Shown here piece after piece: positions 43,957-52,516 of a stretch of 64,000 nucleotides of DNA. The position numbers and the translations under genes were made by a program. A model generated the notes under the pieces. The model worked only from the letters and a program-made list of their open reading frames with translations, had not been told where the DNA came from and made no database searches. Every line of letters starts with the position of its first letter. Position 1 is the first letter of the stretch. The stretch is taken from assembly GCA_934401915.1 (NCBI GenBank), contig CAKRSV010000003.1, forward strand, positions 62,001 through 126,000, in the 5' to 3' direction. This DNA comes from an uncultured Lachnospiraceae bacterium. Its GTDB lineage: Bacteria > Bacillota > Clostridia > Lachnospirales > Lachnospiraceae.

Positions 43957-45486
43957 ATGGGACGTATTCAACAGGCAAAAAAGAATATTGCATTTGGCTT
44001 TGTAAGTAATTTCGTGATCCTTTTCATGAATTTTCTGCAAAGGACGATTTTTATCCTGATACTGGGACAGACCCTGACCGGTGTAAACAGCCTTTTTTCC
44101 GGTATTTTGAGCATGCTGTCCATGGCAGAGCTGGGGATCGGTTCTGCGTTAAATTACAGCTTGTATAAGCCGGTTGCCAATAAGGATTATGAGAAAATAA
44201 AATCCTATATGCTGTTCTATAAGAAGGCATACCGGGTAATTGCGGCGGTTATTACGATAATCGGACTGGCATTGACCCCGTTTTTGAAATATCTGGTCAA
44301 GAATCCGGGCGATAATACGATTCAGGAGCTGACCGTTTATTATCTTATTTTCCTGTTTAACACGGTAAGTACCTATTTTGTGGCGTATAAGTACAGTCTG
44401 GTCAACGCAGAGCAGCGCAATTATATCCAAACGAACATTACTACCATTACGAAGATTGTCACGGTTGTGGTACAGATTGTGGTGCTGTTAGTGACCAGGA
44501 ATTTCCTGATTTATCTGCTGGCACAGGCAGCCGTAGAACTGTTGCAGAAGATATTTGTCAGCAGATACTTAAACCGGCTGTATCCGTATCTGTGTGAAAA
44601 GAAAGTACAGAAGCTGGAAAAGGAAGAAACGGCTGTTATCATTACCAAGACAAAGGCGTTGATGTGCCATAAGATTGGGGATGTGGCGAGATTACAGACG
44701 GACAGTATCATCATTTCTTCCTTTATCGACGTAGGCGTGAATGGTATTGTAGACAATTACAATTATGTGATTACCTATGTTGCCAATTTTGTAAATATCA
44801 TTTTCAATTCGGTGCTGTCCGGCTTCGGTAATCTGGTTGCCACAGAATCGAAGGAAAAACAGTATGAAGTGTTTAAGGTATACCGCTTTTTTGCCTGCTG
44901 GCTGTATGGCTTTGCCACGGTAGGGTTCTGGTATCTTTTGACACCGCTTATCGGGAATCTGTGGCTGAATGACGAGTGGGTGATCGGACAGGGCATTGTG
45001 ACGCTGATCCTGATCGATTTTTATTTCAAGGGCGGCAGAGTGGTGCTGGCAAACTTTAAGATCGCCGCCGGCGTATTTGAAAAGGACAGGTATCTGGCGC
45101 TGATCCAGGGCGGGGTGAATCTGGTGCTGTCCATCGGGCTGGTGCAGGTCATCGGGCTTTCCGGGATTTATGTCGGAACGGTGGTGTCCGGCTTGATGGC
45201 GAATGTGATCCAGCCGCTGATCGTATACCACGACTGTTTTGAGCGCAAGGCGATCTCCTATTTTACAGATTCGTTGAAGTATCTTTGCATTATCGTGGGG
45301 ATCACGCTTCTGCTTTTGCCGGTCAAGGCGGCAATCCTGCAGGAGGTCACATTCCCTCGCTTTCTGGGGATGGCGGTCGTGATCACGCTGGTCTACAACG
45401 GCGTCTTTTGGCTGGCGTTTGGAAGAAGCGGGGAATTTCGCTATCTCTTTCAGGTGGTGGCAGGAAAGTTTGTCAAAAAGAAATAA
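43957..45486 (+). CDS. Wzx-like polysaccharide flippase (MATE/MOP superfamily)
   Basis: An integral membrane protein of 509 residues with 12-14 helices, starting MGRIQQAKKNIAFGFVSNF and including LGQTLTGVNSLFSGILSMLSMAELGIGSAL, the typical first periplasmic-loop and helix pair of Wzx proteins. It would flip lipid-linked repeat units across the membrane, together with the polymerases in the locus. GGAG is about 7 nt before ATG 43957; the TTG at 43921 is less likely. Base composition switches within the gene: about two GATC sites in the first 1.03 kb and about eight in the last 0.5 kb, pointing to a recombination junction near 44.95 kb. Confidence 0.9.
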   Translation: MGRIQQAKKNIAFGFVSNFVILFMNFLQRTIFILILGQTLTGVNSLFSGILSMLSMAELGIGSALNYSLYKPVANKDYEKIKSYMLFYKKAYRVIAAVITIIGLALTPFLKYLVKNPGDNTIQELTVYYLIFLFNTVSTYFVAYKYSLVNAEQRNYIQTNITTITKIVTVVVQIVVLLVTRNFLIYLLAQAAVELLQKIFVSRYLNRLYPYLCEKKVQKLEKEETAVIITKTKALMCHKIGDVARLQTDSIIISSFIDVGVNGIVDNYNYVITYVANFVNIIFNSVLSGFGNLVATESKEKQYEVFKVYRFFACWLYGFATVGFWYLLTPLIGNLWLNDEWVIGQGIVTLILIDFYFKGGRVVLANFKIAAGVFEKDRYLALIQGGVNLVLSIGLVQVIGLSGIYVGTVVSGLMANVIQPLIVYHDCFERKAISYFTDSLKYLCIIVGITLLLLPVKAAILQEVTFPRFLGMAVVITLVYNGVFWLAFGRSGEFRYLFQVVAGKFVKKK

Positions 45487-45544
45487 AGAAATTGGTCGAA
45501 AGAAAAACCTGGTGCGCGGATCTGTGTGCAGAAAGGGGCAAACC

Positions 45545-46627
45545 ATGGAAAATGGAAAAATAAACAGAGAGAGGCTGGCAGAAAATGCCTGCGAAGAGCT
45601 GCTCTCGTATGGAATATGGAATGGGAAAGAACGTCTGAAGCGAGGCATCAAAAAATATATCCTGCACCGGCAGATCGCCCCGCAGGATCTGATCTTCTGG
45701 CCTACGGGACTGCTGGCGGCAGGTCTCTGGAAATACCGGGGAAAGGCTGCGCAGACAGGCAGGACGGACGCAGCGCTGGCGGCTTACTATGGAAGATGGA
45801 TCGGCAAAGGGATGCCGATCACCTGTCTGGACGATCTGCTCGCGGGGGAAACGCTGCTCGCCGCCTATCAGGAGAAAAACCTGCCGGAAGAGTGGCAGGA
45901 AAGGGGACTGACGATGGAGCGGATCCGGAAGGCGCTGGATATGCTTGCTGATTACGCGATGCAGTATCCCACCGATGAAACGGGGAGCTTTCCCTACCGG
46001 TATCGTCCGCAGAGCCTACAGAAAGAGGATATTTTCGTGGACACGATCGGGCTGGCCTGTCCTTATCTGTACCAGTATGGAGAGATGTCCGGCAGACAGG
46101 AATATCAGGAGATCGCGGTGCGCCAGATCGCAAACTACCTGGCCTACGGGATGGATGAGGAACATAATCTGCCTTATCATGGTTATGAACTGAAAAAAGG
46201 CTGCAAATATGGTATCATAGGATGGGGGCGCGCAGTTGGCTGGCTTTTGCGCGGAATGTGCGGCTGTATGCAGACTGCGTACGGAAAAGAAAAGATCGGA
46301 GAGTTCTACCGCCCCATTGTGGACAGCGTGCTCGGTTATCAGAGAAGTGACGGCTATTTTAGCTGGCAGCTTGAGGCGAAGGACGGCCCGAAGGATACCT
46401 CTGCGACGGCGATGATCGGCGTTGCTCTGCAGGAGGGCATCCGGCTTGGCGTGCTGCCGCAGGAATCATATATAGATGCGCTCCTGCTCTGCACGGAGTC
46501 GCTTGCCAAGTCAGAAAAAGATGGAAAGATTTACGATTGTTCCGGGGAGTGCGAGGGATTTGCACAGTATCCGCAGAGATACGACGCTTATCCGTGGGCG
46601 CTTGGCCCGGCGCTTGAATTATTTTAG
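45545..46627 (+). CDS. Glycoside hydrolase family 88/105-like protein
   Basis: A soluble protein of 360 residues with an alpha/alpha-barrel pattern of the GH88/GH105 type, whose known members hydrate and cleave unsaturated uronyl residues left by lyases. IFVDTIGLACPYLYQYG holds Asp166, the likely catalytic acid, and LPYHGYELKKGCKYGIIGWGRAVGWLLRG and RSDGYFSWQL follow family conservation. There is no signal peptide, so it acts inside the cell. A hydrolase among synthesis genes is unusual; it may recycle or remodel glycan, or have been recruited to another function. AGGGG is 7 nt before ATG 45545; a longer frame from 45419 overlaps wzx. Confidence 0.8.
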   Translation: MENGKINRERLAENACEELLSYGIWNGKERLKRGIKKYILHRQIAPQDLIFWPTGLLAAGLWKYRGKAAQTGRTDAALAAYYGRWIGKGMPITCLDDLLAGETLLAAYQEKNLPEEWQERGLTMERIRKALDMLADYAMQYPTDETGSFPYRYRPQSLQKEDIFVDTIGLACPYLYQYGEMSGRQEYQEIAVRQIANYLAYGMDEEHNLPYHGYELKKGCKYGIIGWGRAVGWLLRGMCGCMQTAYGKEKIGEFYRPIVDSVLGYQRSDGYFSWQLEAKDGPKDTSATAMIGVALQEGIRLGVLPQESYIDALLLCTESLAKSEKDGKIYDCSGECEGFAQYPQRYDAYPWALGPALELF

Positions 46628-46650
46628 AAGGACAGCAGGGACGGCAGGAT

Positions 46651-48279
46651 ATGACGGACGACAGGACAAGAAAACAGAATATCTGCCTGGGGAAGAGAGA
46701 CAGCGTGGTACTCACGCTGGAGGAGACTCTCTTTTTCGGCTTTTTCATCCTGCTCTCGGTGACCAAGGGGCTTGGCTTTTACGAGGGACAGAAGGTGTTT
46801 GAACTGCTCACGGCGCTTGCTTTTGTGTGCGGCATTGCCAAGATCCTGGTGACGCCATATACGGTGCGTCAGTGGATCATGGAGCTTCTTCTGCTTCTTG
46901 TCGTGGCGGTGACGTACCATGAATCGGGCGAAAGAGGAATCCTTTTTCTGGGGTTTCTGGTTCTTGGAATGAAGAATATTTCAGTGAAAAAGGTTTTTCA
47001 CGTCGGATTGTGGGTGTGGTCGGTCTGTGCCATTTTGCTGAGCGGCGTCTCTTTTTTCCGGCTGGAGCATACGGTCTACCGCGTGCATGCCAAACTGGGT
47101 ATGGGGCATATTTTCCGCTGGAGTCTGGGATTTACGCATCCGAACATCCTTCATATCACATATCTGGCGCTGTGCGCGCTTTTGCTGTATGAACTGGGAG
47201 AGCGCTTCGGCTTCCGGCAGTTTGTGCTGCTGATGCTGGGCAACGCCGCCATATTTTTGTATTCTGTGAGCTATACCGGATTCGCCATTGTCGGGCTGCT
47301 TCTGGTGCTGGGGCTGTATGTCAGGATCCGGCCGCGGTTCTGGATCCTGGAGAAGATTGCTGCCAATCTGGTACTGCCGGTCTGTATGATCCTCTCCTTT
47401 GCGTGCCCGCTGCTGCTGTTTGAGCCGCATGTGACAGGGTGGATACAAAAGCTGAATTTTATGCTGAATACAAGGATTTATCTGGCGCTGCAGTTCTTGC
47501 AGCCGGAATATATGAGCCTGTTTGGTACAGATATTTCCGGGGTGGTGCAGTCCTCGATGACCATGGACAATTCCTACGTGTGGGGACTGGTCAATTATGG
47601 GATCATTCCATTTGGACTGCTTATCCTGGGTTATTTTGTGCTTGGAGTAAATGCCTCCTACCGGCAGAGGACAAGGGAGCTTGTGATCCTGGTATGCTTC
47701 CTGGCTGCCGGATGGACAGAGCCGCTCTTGTTCAATACTTCTTTTAAGAATGTGACGCTGATTTTTCTGGGAGCGCTGTTGTTTGGGCAGAGCGAGGGAA
47801 ATGCAGGCGGCCGGGAAAAGAAGAAAAAGCTGCGCAGAGAATATTGCCTGATCCCGCAGCTTCAGGATAAGACGGTAGAGATACCCTTTGCGACGCTGCC
47901 GGACCGGCTGTTTAGCAGGGCGAAGGAGCTTTTTGGCAAAAACAAAGGGAAAATAGTGTGCGGTACGGGAGCCGGAATCCTGCTTGGACTTCTGCTCTGC
48001 GCGATCCTTTATCGCGAACCGGCGGGATATGTGGTTCCGCGTTTTTATACGGACGGACTGGAAGAGACGTCCGTCTATCTGCAGGAGGAGCAGGATCCGG
48101 ATTATAGCGGCTATGTGGTGATGAACTATGCGGACGCTTCAACGCCGATGCAGCTTGTCACGGGCAAGGCGGTAAAGCTGGAAACGGTGAGATATTATGC
48201 GGGCGCGGCATGGCTTGGAGCACTCATCGGCCTGGCTGCCGGCGGGGGAATTTGCGCCCGGCTGGATAAGAAAGCGTAA
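46651..48279 (+). CDS. O-antigen polymerase-like membrane protein (Wzy-like) with C-terminal two-helix extension, copy 2
   Basis: A 542-residue membrane protein. The first 385 residues have about ten helices with the FTHPNILHITYL segment and a large outside loop (about 270-315) including YMSLFGTDISG, as in Wzy-like polymerases. A charged cytoplasmic linker follows (EKKKKLRREY), then a helix at about 435-455, an outside domain of about 70 residues (YVVPRFYTDGLEETSVYL...), and a last helix at about 518-538. The helix-loop-helix tail has the topology of a Wzz-type chain-length protein, though shorter. The ATG follows GCAGG closely. The fusion reading is inference from topology. Confidence 0.75.
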   Translation: MTDDRTRKQNICLGKRDSVVLTLEETLFFGFFILLSVTKGLGFYEGQKVFELLTALAFVCGIAKILVTPYTVRQWIMELLLLLVVAVTYHESGERGILFLGFLVLGMKNISVKKVFHVGLWVWSVCAILLSGVSFFRLEHTVYRVHAKLGMGHIFRWSLGFTHPNILHITYLALCALLLYELGERFGFRQFVLLMLGNAAIFLYSVSYTGFAIVGLLLVLGLYVRIRPRFWILEKIAANLVLPVCMILSFACPLLLFEPHVTGWIQKLNFMLNTRIYLALQFLQPEYMSLFGTDISGVVQSSMTMDNSYVWGLVNYGIIPFGLLILGYFVLGVNASYRQRTRELVILVCFLAAGWTEPLLFNTSFKNVTLIFLGALLFGQSEGNAGGREKKKKLRREYCLIPQLQDKTVEIPFATLPDRLFSRAKELFGKNKGKIVCGTGAGILLGLLLCAILYREPAGYVVPRFYTDGLEETSVYLQEEQDPDYSGYVVMNYADASTPMQLVTGKAVKLETVRYYAGAAWLGALIGLAAGGGICARLDKKA

Positions 48280-48308
48280 CAAAAAGAAAATTCGGAACGA
48301 GGGCTGAA

Positions 48309-50222
48309 ATGAAAGGTGAACTGACATATTGCAGTATCCTAAAAACGAATATCAATGTGACGGACATGGATAAGACCATCGCCTACATCACGGACAATCT
48401 GGAAGAACTTCGCGGAGATTACATCTGCGTTTCCAATGTACACACAACGGTGATGGCATTTCGGGATGAGTCGTATCGCAAGGTGCAGAACAGCGGAGCC
48501 ATGGCGCTGCCGGACGGTCAGCCGCTGTCGATCGTCAGCCGCCGGAGAGGATACAGTGAGGCACAGAGAGTGCCGGGACCTGATCTGATGCCGGCAATCC
48601 TGCATTTATCTGAGGAAAAAGGGTATCGGCACTATTTCTACGGAAGCACCCCGGAAACGCTTGAAAAGCTCCGGAAAGTGCTGCTTGACCGTTTCCCTAA
48701 ATTGCAGATCGTAGGAATGTATGCGCCGCCGTTCCGTCCGCTTACGGAGGAAGAGGATCAGGAGGCTGTCCGGCAGATTAACGGGAGCGGAGCGGATTTT
48801 GTCTGGGTTGCACTGGGCGCGCCCAAACAGGAAAAATGGATGTACGAACACAGAGGCCAGGTGAATGGGCTGATGATCGGCGTGGGCGCTGCGTTTGATT
48901 TTATCGCGGGGACAGTCAGGAGAGCTCCCATGTGGATGCAGAAACTTTGCCTGGAATGGGTATACCGTATCTGTCAAGATCCCAAAAGAATGTTTCCACG
49001 GTATGTGAGCACGAACTTTGCCTTTTTGTGGCATGTTCACAGAGAAAGCAAGGCGATCCGGAAAGAGCGGAGGAAAGCAGGAGCACTGCGCATTGCCATG
49101 ATCGGTCATAAGCGGATCCCATCCAGAGAGGGCGGCGTGGAGATCGTGGTGGAGGAGCTTTCGGTGCGCATGGCACAGAAGGGCCATCGGGTTGAAGCGT
49201 ACAACCGCTACGGGCATCACGTGTCCGGGAAGAAGTACGATGATGAATATGGCTGGAAAGGGCGAAAATACTATAAAGGCGTCAGAGTGCGGATCATTCC
49301 GACTTTTCAGAGCAGCAGCCTGAACGCCATCGTGTACTCATTCCTGGCAACACTCCGGGCACTTTTTACAAAGTATGACGTTCTTCATTACCATGCTGAG
49401 GGACCCTGCGCAATGCTGTGGATTCCCAAGATGTTTGGAAAGAGAGTCGTCGTGACGATCCATGGCCTGGACTGGCAGAGAGCCAAGTGGGGAAATTTTG
49501 CATCCCGCGTCATCAAATTCGGTGAAAAGATGGCGGCGCGCCATGCGGATGAGGTGATCGTCCTGTCCAGAAATGTACAGCAATATTTCAAGGAGAAGTA
49601 CGGTCGCGAGGTGACCTATATCCCGAACGGGATCAACCGGCCGGAGCGGCGAAAAGCAGATCTTATCCGGGAAAAGTACGGACTGGAGAGGGACGGATAT
49701 TTCCTGTTCCTCGCAAGGATCGTTCCGGAAAAGGGACTGCACTATCTCATTGAGGCCTATCAGAAACTGGATACGGATAAAAAACTGGTGATAGCCGGTG
49801 GAAACAGCCAGGCGGTAGAATATATGGAACAGATCCACGAGATGGCGGCAAAGGACGACCGCATCCTGATGACGGATTTTGTACAGGGACAGACGCTGGA
49901 AGAACTCTACTCAAACGCCTATGCCTTTGTCCTGCCGAGCGATGTGGAGGGGATGGCGCTCAGCCTTCTGGAGGCGATGAGCTATGGAAACTGTTGTCTG
50001 GTCAGCGACATCTGTGAGAATACAGAGGTGGTGGAGGATCAGGCGCTGCATTTCCGAAAGGGAGATGTGAAGGATCTGTGGGAAAAACTGCAGTACCTTC
50101 TGGAGCATCCGGACACCGTAGAGCGTTTAAGGAGCGGGAGCGCCGACTTTATCTGCGGGAAATACAACTGGGATGAAGTGGTGGACGAGACCCTGCGATT
50201 ATATAGGAAAAGAGAGAGCTAA
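48309..50222 (+). CDS. Bifunctional glycosyltransferase: WecG/TagA/CpsF (GT26) fused to GT4
   Basis: A 637-residue protein with two complete catalytic domains. Residues 1-245 are GT26: VSNVHTTVMAFRDESY, ALPDGQPLSIV, VWVALGAPKQEKWM and GVGAAFDFIAG are all present. Residues about 257-637 are GT4: IAMIGHKRIPSREGGVEIVVEEL, HYHAEGPCAML, HGLDWQRAKWG, FLARIVPEKGLHYLI and PSDVEGMALSLLEAMSYG. GT26 enzymes add ManNAc-type sugars to a lipid-linked GlcNAc, while GT4 domains of this DUF1972-linked type often act just after the first sugar. Fusion would couple two successive steps. GAGGG precedes the ATG by 6 nt. Confidence 0.93.
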   Translation: MKGELTYCSILKTNINVTDMDKTIAYITDNLEELRGDYICVSNVHTTVMAFRDESYRKVQNSGAMALPDGQPLSIVSRRRGYSEAQRVPGPDLMPAILHLSEEKGYRHYFYGSTPETLEKLRKVLLDRFPKLQIVGMYAPPFRPLTEEEDQEAVRQINGSGADFVWVALGAPKQEKWMYEHRGQVNGLMIGVGAAFDFIAGTVRRAPMWMQKLCLEWVYRICQDPKRMFPRYVSTNFAFLWHVHRESKAIRKERRKAGALRIAMIGHKRIPSREGGVEIVVEELSVRMAQKGHRVEAYNRYGHHVSGKKYDDEYGWKGRKYYKGVRVRIIPTFQSSSLNAIVYSFLATLRALFTKYDVLHYHAEGPCAMLWIPKMFGKRVVVTIHGLDWQRAKWGNFASRVIKFGEKMAARHADEVIVLSRNVQQYFKEKYGREVTYIPNGINRPERRKADLIREKYGLERDGYFLFLARIVPEKGLHYLIEAYQKLDTDKKLVIAGGNSQAVEYMEQIHEMAAKDDRILMTDFVQGQTLEELYSNAYAFVLPSDVEGMALSLLEAMSYGNCCLVSDICENTEVVEDQALHFRKGDVKDLWEKLQYLLEHPDTVERLRSGSADFICGKYNWDEVVDETLRLYRKRES

Positions 50223-50225
50223 ACG

Positions 50226-51437
50226 TTGAAAATACTGATCGTAAATAAATTTCTTTATCCGAATGGCGGATCGGAGACGTATATTTTTAATCTGGGTAAG
50301 CAGCTGGAGGCAATGGGGCACCAGGTGCAGTATTTCGGCATGGAGCATGAGGGAAGGATCGTCGGCAACCATGCGCAGGTATATACCTCAAACATGGATT
50401 TTCACAGCGGAAAATTGCAGAAGCTCCTGTATCCGCTGCGGATCATCTACTCCCGGGAAGCCAAAAAGAAGATGCGGACGGTGCTGGAGGATTTCAGACC
50501 GGATGCGGTACACCTGAACAACATCAATTTTCAGCTTACGCCGTCGGTGATCTATGCGGTCAGGGAATACGAGAAGCGGGAAGGAAAACACATTCCGATC
50601 CTGTACACGGCGCACGACTACCAGTGGGTGTGCCCAAACCATATGATGCGCGTTCCGGCAGACGGAAGGATCTGCTTTGACTGCCGGGACGGAGATTTTA
50701 AGCAGTGCGTCAGGAACCGTTGTATCCACAATTCAAAGGTCAAAAGCCTGCTTGGATGTCTGGAGGCAACCTATTACGCGAAGAGAAAAACGTACGGACT
50801 GGTGGATGTGATCATCTGTCCGAGTATTTTTATGAAGAATCAGCTGGACACAGATCCGCTGCTGGCAGAAAAGACGGTGATGCTGCATAACTTCATTGAT
50901 CCGGCAACGGAGATCCCGCAGAAGAAAACTGGAGATTATGTGCTTTACTTTGGAAGATATGCGCAGGAAAAAGGGACGCTGACGCTTTTAAAGGCGGCGT
51001 CAGAGCTGCCGGATATTCCCTTTGTATTTGCAGGCACCGGACCGCTTGAGAAAGAGGTAGACCAGACTGCGAACGTCACCAATAAAGGATTTGTAACCGG
51101 GCATAAGCTGCAGGAACTGATCGCGGGGGCGCGGTTTAGCGTCTATCCCTCGGAATGGTACGAAAACTGTCCCTTTTCCGTGATGGAATCCCAGATTTAT
51201 GAAACGCCGGTGCTGGCGTCGGATCTGGGCGGAAGCGGGGAACTGCTGCAGGCCGGGAGAACAGGAGAATTGTTCCGCGGAGGAGATGCAGAGGAACTGA
51301 AAGAGCACATCCGCCGTCTGTGGGACGATCCGGAACTGTGCAGGCAGTACAGTGAAAACTGCCGCGGAACAAATTTTGACACAGCACAGACATATTGTGC
51401 TAAACTGTTAGGGATGATAGAACAAGCAAAAGCCTGA
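50226..51437 (+). CDS. Glycosyltransferase family 4
   Basis: A GT-B transferase of 403 residues. It has VNKFLYPNGGSETYIFNLG, YTAHDYQWVCPNHM and a cysteine-bearing insert (ICFDCRDGDFKQCVRNRC) typical of a capsule GT4 subgroup, then YFGRYAQEKGTLTLL and PSEWYENCPFSVMESQIY (E-x7-E). The only reasonable start is TTG 50226, three bases after the previous stop; the ribosome site (GAGAG) is weak, so coupling to the upstream gene is likely. The four cysteines of the insert could bind a metal. Confidence 0.9.
   Translation: MKILIVNKFLYPNGGSETYIFNLGKQLEAMGHQVQYFGMEHEGRIVGNHAQVYTSNMDFHSGKLQKLLYPLRIIYSREAKKKMRTVLEDFRPDAVHLNNINFQLTPSVIYAVREYEKREGKHIPILYTAHDYQWVCPNHMMRVPADGRICFDCRDGDFKQCVRNRCIHNSKVKSLLGCLEATYYAKRKTYGLVDVIICPSIFMKNQLDTDPLLAEKTVMLHNFIDPATEIPQKKTGDYVLYFGRYAQEKGTLTLLKAASELPDIPFVFAGTGPLEKEVDQTANVTNKGFVTGHKLQELIAGARFSVYPSEWYENCPFSVMESQIYETPVLASDLGGSGELLQAGRTGELFRGGDAEELKEHIRRLWDDPELCRQYSENCRGTNFDTAQTYCAKLLGMIEQAKA
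51376..51406 (+). promoter_or_regulatory. Possible promoter before the radical SAM gene
   Basis: A perfect TTGACA at 51376-51381 and a TAAACT at 51401-51406 with TG one base upstream (extended -10) lie 19 bp apart in the last codons of the GT4 gene. Transcription would begin about 55 nt before ATG 51469. The spacing is long, so the call is tentative. Confidence 0.35.
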
Positions 51438-51468
51438 GATGACAGATCAGGCATGGAGGTTAGCGATT

Positions 51469-52476
51469 ATGGCACGCAGAACGTTATACGGAACGGTGAT
51501 CGTAACTTATAGATGTAATGCAAGATGTAATATGTGCGACTGCTTTAAGGATCCGACCAAGCCGAGTGAGGAGATCACGCTGGAGGAGATCAAGAAGCTG
51601 CCGGAGATGGCGTTTACCAATATTACCGGCGGGGAACCCTTTATCCGTCAGGATATCCCGGATATCGTCAGAGAGCTGTACAAGAAATCTGACAGGATTG
51701 TCATTTCTACAAACGGCTACTTTACAGACCGGATTATCGCGCTTTGTAAGGAATTCCCCAAGGTGGGAATCCGTATCAGTATTGAAGGCTTACAGGAAAC
51801 CAATGATAAAATCCGCGGCATTCCGGATGGCTTCAACCGGGGCTATAAGACCTTAAAGACACTGGTAGAAATGGGACATCCTGACGTGGGCTTTGGTATG
51901 ACTGTACAGGATATGAACTGTGAGGATTTAGTGCCCCTTTATGATATTGCAAACGATATGGGGATGGAGTTCGCGACAGCAACCCTCCACAATTCCTTTT
52001 ATTTCCGCAAAACGGATAATAAGATTGATGACAAATACAAGGTGGCACAGAATTTTGAGAAACTCATCAATGAGCTTCTGAAGAGTAAATCTCCGAAGAA
52101 GTGGTTCCGTGCTTATTTTAACCATGGACTGATTAATTATATTTATGGCAATAAGAGACTGCTTCCCTGTGACATGTCTAAGAATGCCTTTTTCATCGAC
52201 CCGTTCTGCGATGTTATCCCCTGTAACGGGATGGCGCAGAAAGCTGTTATGGGCAACTTAAAAGAGCAGACCTGGGAAGAGCTGTGGAATTCCGAGCAGG
52301 CAAAACAGGTGCGCGAATGTACGAAGAAGTGTGACCGGAACTGCTGGATGATCGGTTCCGCCTCCCCGGCAATGCATAAGTATATCTGGGTGCCCGGCTG
52401 GTGGGTTGTGAAGCATAAGTTCTTAAAGGGTGGCAAGTATAGTTTGAAGGAGAATAAGTTTATTCCGGAGGAATAG
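51469..52476 (+). CDS. Radical SAM protein with SPASM-like C-terminal cysteines
   Basis: A radical S-adenosylmethionine enzyme of 335 residues. Cys16-x3-Cys20-x2-Cys23 binds the iron-sulphur cluster, ITGGEPFIRQD is the SAM-contacting strand, and RISIEGLQETND follows. In the C-terminal third, cysteines in LLPCDMS, FCDVIPCNG and CTKKCDRNCW suggest a second cluster of SPASM type. In a glycan locus it may epimerise, dehydrate or otherwise modify a sugar by hydrogen abstraction; no such function can be read directly. GGAGG lies 9 nt before ATG 51469; ATG 51439 is a weaker alternative. GATC density drops sharply after the first 130 bp. Confidence 0.85.
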   Translation: MARRTLYGTVIVTYRCNARCNMCDCFKDPTKPSEEITLEEIKKLPEMAFTNITGGEPFIRQDIPDIVRELYKKSDRIVISTNGYFTDRIIALCKEFPKVGIRISIEGLQETNDKIRGIPDGFNRGYKTLKTLVEMGHPDVGFGMTVQDMNCEDLVPLYDIANDMGMEFATATLHNSFYFRKTDNKIDDKYKVAQNFEKLINELLKSKSPKKWFRAYFNHGLINYIYGNKRLLPCDMSKNAFFIDPFCDVIPCNGMAQKAVMGNLKEQTWEELWNSEQAKQVRECTKKCDRNCWMIGSASPAMHKYIWVPGWWVVKHKFLKGGKYSLKENKFIPEE

Positions 52477-52516
52477 TCTGATAAATAGACCCGGATGACA
52501 GGAAAAGGCAGCAGAT

